DNA of 64,000 nucleotides from Candidatus Blochmannia vicinus (GTDB lineage Bacteria > Pseudomonadota > Gammaproteobacteria > Enterobacterales > Enterobacteriaceae): assembly GCA_030020825.1 (NCBI GenBank), contig CP125213.1, positions 716,226-780,225 on the forward strand. Direction: 5' to 3'. The translations under genes and the position numbers were made by a program. This document shows positions 41,649-50,895 of this stretch, one piece after another. The stretch's first letter is position 1, and every line of letters begins with the position of its first letter. The notes under the pieces were generated by a model. It saw only the letters and a program-made list of their open reading frames with translations, searched no databases and had not been told where the DNA came from.

Positions 41649-41972
41649 TTATAAGCATTTAACAGGTTTAGGTAGTCCTGAAATTTTTGCAATTTTTTGC
41701 GCTACAGATCCTTTTGGAAATAGTCTAACAAGAAATTGGCTATTTCCTTTTTCTTTACCATATTTAAGTGCTATGGCATTAATTAATATTCTGATTTTTG
41801 GTAACGCGTTAAATTCCATGTAGAATTTACGTACGAAATATATAATTTCCCAATGTATGGTATTCAGTGTAATGTCTTCTAATTTAGCTAGATAAATCGC
41901 AATGTCTTCATTCCAATCTTCAATACGTATTAAATAGCCTTGTTCGTTGATGTAGCGTTTATTTGACTGCAT
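41649..41972 (-). CDS. tusE: Sulfurtransferase TusE
   Basis: Last carrier of the Tus relay, passing persulfide sulfur from TusBCD to MnmA for the 2-thiouridine of tRNA-Lys, -Glu and -Gln wobble bases. The 107 residues (DsrC-like fold) end in LPKPVKCL with the active Cys106. Other conserved parts are HWEIIYFVRKFYMEFN and KEKGNSQFLVRLFPKG. AGGAGAG lies upstream of the ATG. Divergent from tRNA-Ser. An all-AT 11-bp inverted repeat lies downstream at 41581-41612. Confidence 0.94.
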   Translation of the reverse strand: MQSNKRYINEQGYLIRIEDWNEDIAIYLAKLEDITLNTIHWEIIYFVRKFYMEFNALPKIRILINAIALKYGKEKGNSQFLVRLFPKGSVAQKIAKISGLPKPVKCL

Positions 41973-42348
41973 TTCACAATTCTCTCCTAAATTATTTAAC
42001 TGTTATTATTGTTGAATAATAATGCTCAGAAAACAAGATAATATTTAAATTTAAATATGAACAGAATAAATATTCATTATTAGCATGCTTATGCTAATAA
42101 TGATAAACTTTGTGTAATTTTATTATTAAATATATCTTATATATTAAGTTTAATATATACTTAATATTACTTTTAAATCATGTAACTAGATGTGATGCTA
42201 TTGTTTATAGGAATTGTTTTTAAAATATTTAGCAATAGTTAAATATTAGATTAATGATTTTGATCACATAACATTATATATTATTTAAAAGTATATATGC
42301 TGTATTATTAAGAGTTGATAAAATTAATTTAATTATTTTAATTTTTTG
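41973..42348. other. Divergent gap between tusE and tRNA-Ser
   Basis: About 375 bases with the promoters of tusE and tRNA-Ser and the inverted repeat at 42074-42103. No gene. A possible -35-like TTGATA is at 42315-42320 upstream of the tRNA, but the spacing to its 5' end is short. Confidence 0.5.
42074..42103. repeat. 13-bp inverted repeat between tusE and tRNA-Ser
   Basis: 42074-42086 (TCATTATTAGCAT) pairs perfectly with 42091-42103 around the loop GCTT. It has a mixed-base core and no gene running into it from either side. Confidence 0.85.
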
Positions 42349-42432
42349 GGAGGAGTGGCCGAGTGGCTTAAGGCGCCGGTCTTGAAAATCGGTAGTGAAA
42401 AACATTCTAGAGTTCGAATCTCTACTCCTCCG
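42349..42432 (+). tRNA. tRNA-Ser (anticodon TGA)
   Basis: 84 bases with the acceptor GGAGGAG/CTCCTCC, discriminator G, D-arm GGCCGAGTGGCTTAAGGC, anticodon stem CCGGT/ATCGG with loop CTTGAAA (TGA), a long variable arm as in class II tRNAs and T-arm GAGTTCGAATCTC. It resembles E. coli serT, which is also next to this region. The 3' CCA is not encoded. Confidence 0.95.
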
Positions 42433-42720
42433 AAAGATTTTATTAATCATTATGTTCAACAAATATTTTATAAATTGATTGGTATAGCAGAACTAATATT
42501 ATTGGTATTAGAATCATATGTAAAACATATGATATGTTTACTTCAATTACTTTTTAGTATATAAGAATAGTGGCCTTAAGGAGACCTGATAAAAGATGTA
42601 TAATGCTACGGCAATTGATTGCTGATAGAGGTATATTCATATACATTACACAACTAAAGGTTATAACGTCTAATCGAGTGTACATTGCAGTATAAAGCAA
42701 AGAGTGCTAAATATTTTTAT

Positions 42721-42794
42721 TGGGCCGTGTAGGATTTGAACCTACAACCAATTGATTAAGAGTCAACTGCTCTGCCATATTGAGCTAACGACCC
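42721..42794 (-). tRNA. tRNA-Lys (anticodon CTT)
   Basis: 74 bases on the minus strand: acceptor GGGTCGT/ACGGCCC, discriminator A, D-arm AGCTCAATATGGCAGAGC, anticodon arm GTTGA-CTCTTAA-TCAAT, T-arm GTAGG-TTCAAAT-CCTAC. The body is close to E. coli tRNA-Lys, but the anticodon is CTT, not TTT. No CCA encoded. It would read AAG only, so a TTT species should exist elsewhere. Confidence 0.92.
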
Positions 42795-43105
42795 AACTAT
42801 TTTATGGTATAGTAGCATACTAGAATGACAATTCTAGTTCTGAGTATTAATTATTTTTAGAACTATAATAATGATTATTATGTATAATGTTTAATTTTTA
42901 GGTGTTTTGAGGATCATTTGATTTATTTGTGTTTTATACATAATATAGTGGAAACTATGTGTATGGTAATAACTACTGTAATAGTATATTATACACTATT
43001 CGAAATATAAAAGTATTGTTGTATGTATCTGATCTGATGCATAGCCAGTTTTAAAGGTTAATAATGTTGTAATTGTATTAAAATTAATTATTTTTTTTAA
43101 GTATT
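42795..43105. other. Gap between tRNA-Lys and pgsA
   Basis: About 310 bases between divergently read tRNA-Lys and pgsA; no gene or hairpin of note. In E. coli uvrC precedes pgsA, and no trace of it was recognised. Confidence 0.5.
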
Positions 43106-43657
43106 ATGGATTTTATTAATATACCAACATATCTTACTTTATTTCGAGTTGTTGTGGCGCCATTGTTTACAATTCTGTTTTATTTACCCATGAGTTGGGC
43201 ACCGATGGTGTGCACTGTTACATTTTTTGTTGCAGCTGTCACAGATTGGTTTGATGGATTTCTAGCTCGTCGTTGGAAACAAACTACTAGTTTTGGTAAA
43301 TTTTTAGATCCGGTAGCAGATAAAGTGATGATAATTGCAGCGCTTATTTTAATAGCTGAGCATTTTCATGTATGGTGGATTACATTACCAGCTTCTAGTA
43401 TAATTATTCGTGAAATTATTATATTAGCATTACGTGAATGGGTGGCTGGAATTGGTAGTAGTAATGGAATTGAAGTGTCTTGGATTAGTAAAATTAAAAC
43501 ATGTATACAAATGTTAGCCTTGACCGCATTACTGTGGAGTCCTTATGAATGGATAGTAATTACAGGCATTATTGCATTATATATTTCGGTGTTATTAGCT
43601 TTTTGGTCCATGTGCGCTTATTTATATTATGCGTGGCATAACTTATGTAGTTGTTAA
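43106..43657 (+). CDS. pgsA: CDP-diacylglycerol-glycerol-3-phosphate 3-phosphatidyltransferase (PgsA)
   Basis: Inner-membrane enzyme making phosphatidylglycerol phosphate, the committed step to phosphatidylglycerol and, via ClsA (19354-20823), cardiolipin. The 183 residues (182 in E. coli) contain the CDP-alcohol phosphotransferase motif [27 protein letters not shown] near residues 52-78 with all its Asp, Gly and Arg positions. Four or more membrane spans. It is followed by tRNA-Cys and tRNA-Leu, like pgsA-glyW-cysT-leuZ in E. coli but without tRNA-Gly. Confidence 0.96.
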   Translation: MDFINIPTYLTLFRVVVAPLFTILFYLPMSWAPMVCTVTFFVAAVTDWFDGFLARRWKQTTSFGKFLDPVADKVMIIAALILIAEHFHVWWITLPASSIIIREIIILALREWVAGIGSSNGIEVSWISKIKTCIQMLALTALLWSPYEWIVITGIIALYISVLLAFWSMCAYLYYAWHNLCSC

Positions 43658-43883
43658 TTTTGTATAATGTGATTTTTGAGATTTAAAATAACTAACTATG
43701 GTTAATAATTGTAATTTTTACATCTAAAATTTATTTTTTGAAATTTAAATATTTGGTTTATCAGTATATGATAATACCGAATTTTCATAAAGTTTATCGA
43801 TTCATAAATGTATTAATTAATATTATTAATTGACTTAAAATATGATTTAATAATCATATGTGTTTGTTTTGTGTGAGTGATGT

Positions 43884-43954
43884 GGCGCGTTGGCAGAGTG
43901 GTTATGCAGCGGATTGCAAATCCGTGTAGCTCGGTTCAATTCCGAGGCGCGCTT
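43884..43954 (+). tRNA. tRNA-Cys (anticodon GCA)
   Basis: 71 bases: GGCGCGT acceptor, anticodon arm GCGGA-TTGCAAA-TCCGT, T-arm CTCGG-TTCAATT-CCGAG, 3' strand GCGCGCT and discriminator T, the base CysRS needs. The first acceptor pair is G1-U72 and the seventh U7-G66, where E. coli has Watson-Crick pairs. CCA is not encoded. Position behind pgsA matches E. coli cysT. Confidence 0.93.
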
Positions 43955-43971
43955 TTTATTTTGAATAGCCC

Positions 43972-44053
43972 GCCCGGGTGGTGGAATTGGTAGACACAAG
44001 GGACTTAAAATCCCTCGGCTTTGGCTGTACGAGTTCGAGTCTCGTCCCGGGTA
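43972..44053 (+). tRNA. tRNA-Leu (anticodon TAA)
   Basis: 82 bases, class II: acceptor GCCCGGG/CCCGGGT, discriminator A, anticodon arm AGGGA-CTTAAAA-TCCCT (TAA), variable arm CGGCTTTGGCTG, T-arm ACGAG-TTCGAGT-CTCGT. It matches E. coli leuZ in sequence and location, 17 bases after tRNA-Cys and likely cotranscribed. CCA is not encoded. Confidence 0.95.
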
Positions 44054-44181
44054 GTGTTTAAGAAACACAGTGTGTAATAAAAATTGTTTGAATATTAAAG
44101 CAATTTTACTTGATAAAATAATCATTAGTTGTTGCTAATATATTTTGATACTAAATGTTATTTATATTCATAATATGATGA

Positions 44182-45139
44182 TTACGATTGTTGTTTATTT
44201 TTAGTTTTGATAAGTTTTCGCGTAATATTTATTGGTATACCGGAACGATTTTTTAATGCTTGATTAACTATTTTATAATCTATATTAGAATCATCAATTA
44301 AAATAGATTGTATTTTTTTATTTAAATGTGTACACACTAATGTGTTTAAATTATTTTTTTCTTTATTATGGGATAAAGGATTATGGATTTCAAGATATTG
44401 CAAGCCGTTTGCTTCAACAGTAGTTTTTATAGGTTCATTAATGAATTGTACTCTTGTACCTACAGGTACAATTTTAAAAAGAAATTCAATATCTTTAGGA
44501 CGTAATCTAATACAACCGCGAGTTACTCTGAGTCCAATGCCAAAATTACTATTAGTTCCATGAATTGCATAGTTTTTACCTAAGTACAAAGCATATAGCC
44601 CCATTGGGTTATTAGGTCCTGCTGGAAATATTGTAGGCAGGATTTCTCCACGCTTGATGTATTCATCACGCATACTTTTGGTAGGGATCCAAATTGGGTT
44701 TTTTTTTATGTTTTATTGAAGTTATCCAGTAATATGGTGTTGCATTTTTAATTGTTCCAATAGCAATTGGTAATATAACGACAGTATTGCTATTTTTAGG
44801 ATAATAATATAATCGCATTTCAGCGCTATTAATCACAATACCTAAATGAGGCGTGTTTGGTAAAATTAATTGATGTGGAATTATTAATTTTTTTTCTGAA
44901 TCTGGCAGATATATGTCAACATCTGGATTAGCCTCCAACATGTTACTAATTCCTACTTGAAATTGTTCGGAAAAAAATTCGAGAGGGTGTGTATTGTTTT
45001 TAGGCGTAAAAATTTCTATATTTTCTCCAATTAGTCTATTATTGTTTTCAGGTAATGTATAAATAGTGGCATAGGAAAGATAATGACTCAATCCTATAAA
45101 GATAAATATTACATTATAAAAATATACTTTTATATTCAT
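44182..45139 (-). pseudogene. ldtC: L,D-transpeptidase (LdtC/YcfS) split by a poly(A) frameshift
   Basis: Periplasmic YkuD-family enzyme that links Braun lipoprotein to peptidoglycan. The first frame (45139-44666, 157 codons) holds the signal peptide, a LysM-like part and the start of the YkuD domain (GIVINSAEMRLYYYP). The second (44673-44182, 163 codons) holds HGTNSNFGIGLRVTRGCIRL with its His and catalytic Cys. At an A9 run (44707-44699, minus strand) the frame shifts; with eight A the product reads KKNPIWIPTKSMRDEY and totals ~318 residues, like E. coli (~320). Both halves are well conserved, so slippage rescue is plausible. The second half also has its own ATG overlapping the first stop. 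Confidence 0.88.
44699..44707 (-). other. A9 slippage tract causing the ldtC frameshift
   Basis: Nine T on the plus strand (nine A in the mRNA). One A fewer restores the full ldtC reading frame. Poly(A) slippage by RNA polymerase that rescues such genes has been described in AT-rich insect endosymbionts. Confidence 0.9.
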
Positions 45140-45524
45140 AAGTATTTGTGCTGCTTGTAGAAATTTACATTTCTAATTATATGTATTGTACAACAATAAG
45201 CATTGTGTAAATTTATTTTTAATAGTCTTCAAAAAATTTTGAAATTAATTTACAATAAATAACGTATTTCGTTATGTAACAAAATTATAGTAAATGCTAA
45301 TAATATAAACAATAATTTCTTATTTATTAATTCTTAAAATTATTTTTAATTAAATTAAAACATTTTTAGAGATTATACAGAAACTATTGATTTTTTAGTG
45401 AATATGAGCGTCATTTTTGATATTTATTTTATTGTTTTTGTTTTGATCATGTATGATGATTTTTGCAATTATCTGTTGATATTTAAATAATTTTATATTT
45501 TTATATAACTTTTTATTTTATGAA
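45140..45524. other. Gap between ldtC and lpxL
   Basis: About 385 AT-rich bases; no gene or clear hairpin. It should contain the ldtC promoter. Confidence 0.5.
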
Positions 45525-46448
45525 TTAATATAAAGAAGGTTCTCCAGGTGGGCGGGTTTTAAATCTACGATGTAACCACATATATTGATCAGGGGCTAAT
45601 AGGATTACTTGTTCGACGACTTTATTAATATATTTGATCATGTCAATATTTGTTTCTATAGGTATTTCATCTTGTTTGTTTGGTAAAATCAATAATTCAT
45701 ATCCAATAACATTAGGTAACCTACGTGCTACAAAAGGAACGATTGCTGGTTTAGCTATTTTTGTGAGTATATAGGTTCCGATTGTACTTGCAGCATTTGA
45801 TACTGCAAATAGGGGAACAAATACACTGTTTTTATATCCATAATCATGATCTGGTGCGTACCAAACAATTTCACCATTTTTTAAAGCTTTAATCATGCCT
45901 TTAATATTAGCACGATCTAACATCATTTTATTAGATCTTAATCTCCCCTTGGTTTGTAACCAATTTAATAATGGATTATTGTTAGGACGATAGACACCAA
46001 TACCTGGATTGATTATGCCCAAAATTCGAGCGCCTAATTCTAAGGTAAAAAAATGCATTCCAATTAATAGTATACCTTTATTTTTTTGTTGTGCTTGTAT
46101 TATATTTTTTAGTCCATTAATTTTAAACCAACGTTTAATTCTATGTTCTGACCAAAACCAAGCCATTCCAGTTTCAAATATCCCCATACCTATTGATTCA
46201 CAATTTTTATTGAATAAGTCTTTTTGCTCTTGATTTGGTAAATTAGGAAAACAGAGCTCTAAATTTCGGCGAATTATACGCATGCGATTTAGCATAAAAT
46301 ATTTTGTGATACGACCAATTCTAGTACCAAGATAGTGTATTGTAGGATAGGGGAGTAGTACTAAAATATATAATGTTCCTATTCCTAACCAAATCAACCA
46401 AAATCGTGGGTGCAAAAAAGAATAATTAAAAACTGGAAGTTTTTTCAT
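45525..46448 (-). CDS. lpxL: Lipid A lauroyl acyltransferase (LpxL, HtrB)
   Basis: Adds the laurate secondary acyl chain to Kdo2-lipid IVA at the inner membrane. The 307 residues match LpxL (306) rather than LpxM. One N-terminal span (about 17-35) is followed by the acyltransferase motif HX4E (His132, Glu137 in GMHFFTLELGAR), GVYRPNNNPLLNWLQT, VWYAPDHDYG and the terminal MWLHRRFKTRPPGEPSLY. Its presence indicates that the outer membrane still carries acylated lipid A. Intact. Confidence 0.95.
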   Translation of the reverse strand: MKKLPVFNYSFLHPRFWLIWLGIGTLYILVLLPYPTIHYLGTRIGRITKYFMLNRMRIIRRNLELCFPNLPNQEQKDLFNKNCESIGMGIFETGMAWFWSEHRIKRWFKINGLKNIIQAQQKNKGILLIGMHFFTLELGARILGIINPGIGVYRPNNNPLLNWLQTKGRLRSNKMMLDRANIKGMIKALKNGEIVWYAPDHDYGYKNSVFVPLFAVSNAASTIGTYILTKIAKPAIVPFVARRLPNVIGYELLILPNKQDEIPIETNIDMIKYINKVVEQVILLAPDQYMWLHRRFKTRPPGEPSLY

Positions 46449-46773
46449 ATGCGAGTAATTTTATCAAATGAATATATAAATGTATAAGTAAATATTTATA
46501 AATAAATTGTTATTACTACATTGTCTGGTAGAAATCTATATAATTTTATTTAACAAAATTATAAAAATTAGTTGTGTAAATATATTTATGCAAAAAAGCA
46601 ATGTTTGTGTTAATTAATCGTTTTGTTAACGTGTGGTAATATTATCTGATTTATGTATATCATATAAGTTTATTTTATAAAAAATTAAAAATTAATCTTT
46701 TTGAGATTTAAATATTATTTAGATATATGCAAGATAATTGTATACAAATTAATTTTCAAAAGTTATTTTGTCA
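46449..46773. other. Gap between lpxL and rne
   Basis: About 325 AT-rich bases between the rne stop and the lpxL start; lpxL promoter expected, no clear rne terminator seen. Confidence 0.5.
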
Positions 46774-49359
46774 TTATTTAATAACATTGTTGTATTTTTT
46801 AGGATCATTTTTAGCTTGTCGTTGTTGTTGTAAGCGTTGTTTAAGATTTATACGAAAATGACGAGAAGAACGACGTAATCGACGAATAAACCGTGGATAA
46901 TCATAGTTATTTTTTTCTTCTTGGTGATCTATTTTATTAGAGCGCGTAATAACATGATGTTTGACATATGGATAGTGTATAATGGTATTGTTAATGGTTT
47001 TAATGTTTTCAATAAGATTAGTATTTAACTCAGTAGCCGTGGTTTTTTTCTCAAAAATATGGGAATGTGATGTGTTGTTGTATTTTTTGTAATGGTTTAT
47101 GTTTATAGGTGCTGATTCTTCGTTTGTTATTATATTCAAGGGATATTTAAATTGATGTGTTTTTAACCATATACTAGGTTCTAGATCATTTATTTTCTTT
47201 AAGTTTTTATGTTCAATATCCTTATCCTGTTTATGCTTTTTTTTATATTTTTGTTCAGATATGTTTTTTATGATTTTATTAATGAATAATCCTTGATTAG
47301 GATAATCAGAATTAAATTTAGTCTTGTTGGTATTTTTAATAAATTTTAATAGAGATATGATGTTATCATTTTTTTTATCTAGATAATTTTTTATTTTTTC
47401 ATTATTACTTAAGTTAATTTTATTTTGTATATTGTGGTTATAATTTTTTTTATTATTGTTGTTATTATTAATATATGTAGAATAAGAATTTTGATTTAAT
47501 TTATAATTATAATTTAAATTTTGGGATGGTTTGTTTTTATATATAATTTTAATATATATCCAACTGATATATTTTTTTATTGTTCTTAATAATTTTTGTT
47601 TTACATTATTATAATTGTTAATATATGAATAAGTTATTTTATTAAAGTAATTTACTATGTTATTAAACCATGAAATTGATTTTTTTGATTTAGATTGCAG
47701 TGTATAATTTGTATAATGAGAAATGTTGTTGTAAGCAGATGTTAAATTTGGAACGATATCTGTTTTTAGTTGTAATTGTTCTGAATTATAAGTATAAATT
47801 GAAGAGGCTGTTTCTCCTGATGATTGAATTGCTTCATTATTTTGGTTTGTGGCCAACAAATAACTTGGTTTATTATTTATTTCTCCTTTTCGTATACGTC
47901 GCACCTCATAATTTGGAGTTTTCATGTGTTCATAAGGAACGATAATAGCGCGTACACCTTTTTGTCGTTGTTCTATATCGCTAATAGCTTTTCGTTTTTC
48001 ATTAAGTAAATACGTGGCGATGACTACTGGAACGATAGCGTGTACTTCATAGGTGTTGTTTTTTAGTGCTTCTTCTTCAATTAAACGTAAAATGGATAAG
48101 GATAAAGATTCATTATCACGAATATTGCCTGTGCCACTACAACGCGGACAAATATAATGACTTGATTCTCCTAATGATGTGCTTAGTCGTTGTCTAGATA
48201 ATTCTAATAAACCAAATTTAGAAATACGCCCTATCTGAATACGAGCACGATCTTGATGTACTGCTATTTTTAAGTTGTTTTCAATTTCTCGTTGATGTTG
48301 AATTGAAGTCATATCTATAAAATCTATAACAATTAAGCCAGCTACATCACGAAGACGTAACTGACGTGCTATTTCATCAGTTGCTTCTAAATTAGTATTA
48401 AAAGCTGTATCTTCAATATCTAATCCTTTAGTAGAACGCGAAGAATTAATATCGATTGCTGTTAAAGCTTCAGTGGTATCAATAACAATGGATCCTCCAG
48501 ATAATAACCGTACTTCACGTTGGAATGCTGATTCTATTTGAGACTCTATTTGATAATGACTAAATAAAGGAATATCTCCGTTATATGATTTTATTTTTTT
48601 AGCAAAGTCTGAACGACCTAAAGAAATTAGGTGTTCTTTAGCTAAATTTAAGATTTTAGGATTATCAATTAAAATTTCTCCTATATCTGGGCGTAAATAA
48701 TCGCGAAATGCACGTACGATGACATTACTGTCTTGATGAATTAAAAAAGGAGCTAATTGATTAGCTGCAGTATTTTTAATAGTTTCCCAATGTTGTAAGA
48801 GAGAAGTTAAATCCCATTCTAATGCTTCAATAGATTTTCCTACTCCAGCAGTTCGAATAATTAAACTCATTCCTTCAGGTAAATCTAAAGTAGATAGAGT
48901 TTCTTTTAATTCTACACGATCATTACCTTCAATGCGTCTTGAGATTCCGCCAGACTTAGGACTATTTGGCATAAGCACTAAGTAACTTCCTGCTAAACTA
49001 ATAAAAGTAGTTAGTGCAGCACCTTTATTTCCTCTTTCTTCTTTGTCTACTTGTACAAGTAGTTCTTGTCCTTCGTATAAAATTTCTTTAATATTAAACT
49101 TATTATAGGAAGATGATGAAGAAAGAAAATACTCACGAGTAATTTCTCTTATCGGAAGAAATCCGTGTCGTTCAGATCCATAATCTACAAATACTGCTTC
49201 TAAACTAGGTTCTATGCGAATAATTTTACCTTTATAAATATTTGCTTTCTTTTGTTCATGACCTACTGTTTCAATATCTAGGTCGTATAATCGTTGTCCA
49301 TCTACTAATGCTACTCGTAACTCTTCTTGTTGAGTAGCGTTAATTAACATTCTTTTCAT
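46774..49359 (-). CDS. rne: Ribonuclease E with shortened C-terminal scaffold
   Basis: Essential endoribonuclease for mRNA decay and rRNA/tRNA processing. The catalytic half (1 to ~510) keeps the S1 domain ([24 protein letters not shown]), the metal aspartates Asp303 and Asp346 and the zinc-link Cys404/Cys407 (CPRC), all at E. coli positions. The protein is 861 residues against 1061. After ~520 it becomes Asn/Lys/Tyr-rich, but [13 protein letters not shown] (563-575) resembles the membrane-targeting helix. An Arg-rich end (about 822-849, [17 protein letters not shown]) resembles the AR2 RNA-binding segment. Enolase- and PNPase-binding regions are absent. Confidence 0.95.
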   Translation of the reverse strand: MKRMLINATQQEELRVALVDGQRLYDLDIETVGHEQKKANIYKGKIIRIEPSLEAVFVDYGSERHGFLPIREITREYFLSSSSSYNKFNIKEILYEGQELLVQVDKEERGNKGAALTTFISLAGSYLVLMPNSPKSGGISRRIEGNDRVELKETLSTLDLPEGMSLIIRTAGVGKSIEALEWDLTSLLQHWETIKNTAANQLAPFLIHQDSNVIVRAFRDYLRPDIGEILIDNPKILNLAKEHLISLGRSDFAKKIKSYNGDIPLFSHYQIESQIESAFQREVRLLSGGSIVIDTTEALTAIDINSSRSTKGLDIEDTAFNTNLEATDEIARQLRLRDVAGLIVIDFIDMTSIQHQREIENNLKIAVHQDRARIQIGRISKFGLLELSRQRLSTSLGESSHYICPRCSGTGNIRDNESLSLSILRLIEEEALKNNTYEVHAIVPVVIATYLLNEKRKAISDIEQRQKGVRAIIVPYEHMKTPNYEVRRIRKGEINNKPSYLLATNQNNEAIQSSGETASSIYTYNSEQLQLKTDIVPNLTSAYNNISHYTNYTLQSKSKKSISWFNNIVNYFNKITYSYINNYNNVKQKLLRTIKKYISWIYIKIIYKNKPSQNLNYNYKLNQNSYSTYINNNNNNKKNYNHNIQNKINLSNNEKIKNYLDKKNDNIISLLKFIKNTNKTKFNSDYPNQGLFINKIIKNISEQKYKKKHKQDKDIEHKNLKKINDLEPSIWLKTHQFKYPLNIITNEESAPININHYKKYNNTSHSHIFEKKTTATELNTNLIENIKTINNTIIHYPYVKHHVITRSNKIDHQEEKNNYDYPRFIRRLRRSSRHFRINLKQRLQQQRQAKNDPKKYNNVIK

Positions 49360-49865
49360 TATAATTTTTACTCAATGTTGATATATTGAAATGTAGATAT
49401 TTTAGTTTAAATACCTAATAGTTTTCAGTATTATTGTAAACTTGATATTCAATAGGTTTGCAGTGATAACTTAAATATATAATTATTTTTATCTGTAAGG
49501 TCTTTGGCATTATGAATAACTATATATTTATGCAAACTATAATATTAGTTATTGATAGATTATTACATTTACATAACATTATTTATGATGATATTTATCA
49601 TGTGTATTTTTTAATATGTTATTTATAAGTAATTTTATTATAACTATATGAATCAATAGCTATGTTCGATAACAAATTAAAATAATAATTTATATATATA
49701 TATAAAAGTATAGTTAAATATTTAAAAATTACTAATTTTTAAATATTTAACTATACTAATTTTATGTATTTATTATTTAGTTTGGTCTATTTTAGTTTGT
49801 TACAATTGTTATTTTTTCTATTTTATTATTATATTCAAACAATTACGTAATTACCATGGTTTCTT
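49360..49865. other. Divergent gap between rne and rluC
   Basis: About 500 bases with both promoters and the long rne 5' leader region, which in E. coli mediates autoregulation. The standout element is the 24-bp inverted repeat at 49707-49757. No gene. Confidence 0.5.
49707..49757. repeat. Perfect 24-bp inverted repeat between rne and rluC
   Basis: 49707-49730 (AGTATAGTTAAATATTTAAA and on) pairs without mismatch with 49734-49757 around the loop ACT. It is mostly AT but includes matched G-C pairs near its base (49708/49756, 49713/49751). It lies about 110 bases upstream of rluC and 350 upstream of rne. Confidence 0.9.
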
Positions 49866-50876
49866 ATGAAAGAACATGATATTCATATGCATTTTATTAT
49901 AATTTCTTCAAATTTTTCTGGTCAAAGGATTGATAATTTTTTGAATACTTATTTTAAAGTAGTGCCTAAATCTATGATTTATAGAATTATACGAACTGGT
50001 GCAATACGTATTAATAAAAAAAGGATTAACTTTCAATATAAATTGAAAATAGGAGATATATTACGGATTCCTCCAGTAAGGAGGATCCATTCAAATAGAT
50101 TTGATATAAAATATATGAAAGAAATTTCGTTCTTACAGAATGTCATAATTTATGAAGATGATTATTTATTAGTACTTAACAAGCCAACTGGTATTGCTGT
50201 ACATGGAGGAAGTGGGCTTAAGTTTGGTATAATTGAGGGATTACGAGCATTACGCCCTAAGGATCAGTTTTTAGAATTAGTTCATCGTTTGGATCGAGAG
50301 ACTTCTGGTGTATTATTAGTAGCTAAAAAACGCACTGCTTTGGTGTTTTTACATGAACAGTTACGTGTAAAAAATATTAAGAAAGAATATTTAGCTTTGG
50401 TACATGGAAAATGGGATGTAAATGTAAAGATAATATCTGAGCCATTGTTAAAAAAAACCATTTTATTTAATAATAAGATTGTTTATAAAAGTACAGAAAA
50501 GGAAAAATTATCTACGACCCATTTTAAAATTAAAGAACAATTTGAAAGAATAGCAACTTTGCTGGTAATTAAACCTATTACCGGACGTACACATCAAATT
50601 AGGAAACATACTAAATATTCAAATCATCCTATTGTAGGGGATAGGATATATGGTGATTACAAATCTAATATTCAATTTAAACAATTTGGATTTAATCGAT
50701 TATTTTTGCATGCTTCTATGTTGTGTTTTATGCATCCAAGTACGAGAAAAAATTTCTGTATATATGCACCATTGGATCAACTATTTTATGATTGCTTATT
50801 TTTTTTGAGAAAATTAATTATGACTAATTCTAATTGTTCATTAGAAAATATTGTAAAAAATACAAATAATAATTAA
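49866..50876 (+). CDS. rluC: 23S rRNA pseudouridine synthase RluC
   Basis: Isomerises U955, U2504 and U2580 of 23S rRNA. The 336 residues hold an N-terminal S4 RNA-binding domain (about 18-75: QRIDNFLNTYFKVVPKSMIYR) and the RluA-family catalytic domain. The latter has the nucleophile Asp143 (LVHRLDRETSGVLLVAKK) and PITGRTHQIRKH. About 17 residues longer than E. coli at the C-terminus, a polar Asn-rich tail. First gene of the long rightward-reading block. Confidence 0.95.
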   Translation: MKEHDIHMHFIIISSNFSGQRIDNFLNTYFKVVPKSMIYRIIRTGAIRINKKRINFQYKLKIGDILRIPPVRRIHSNRFDIKYMKEISFLQNVIIYEDDYLLVLNKPTGIAVHGGSGLKFGIIEGLRALRPKDQFLELVHRLDRETSGVLLVAKKRTALVFLHEQLRVKNIKKEYLALVHGKWDVNVKIISEPLLKKTILFNNKIVYKSTEKEKLSTTHFKIKEQFERIATLLVIKPITGRTHQIRKHTKYSNHPIVGDRIYGDYKSNIQFKQFGFNRLFLHASMLCFMHPSTRKNFCIYAPLDQLFYDCLFFLRKLIMTNSNCSLENIVKNTNNN

Positions 50877-50895
50877 TAATTTTGTATTATTAATT
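50871..50895 (+). terminator. AT-only hairpin across the rluC stop
   Basis: AATTAATAAT (50871-50880) pairs with ATTATTAATT (50886-50895), loop of 5, covering the rluC stop codon (50874-50876). All A and T, so a weak call based on position. Confidence 0.35.

Noticed and set aside
49360..49865. Replication origin suggested by the switch from mostly leftward to rightward genes
   Set aside because: rne and rluC are divergent in E. coli as well, so the switch is ancestral. No DnaA boxes or origin-like repeats could be seen.
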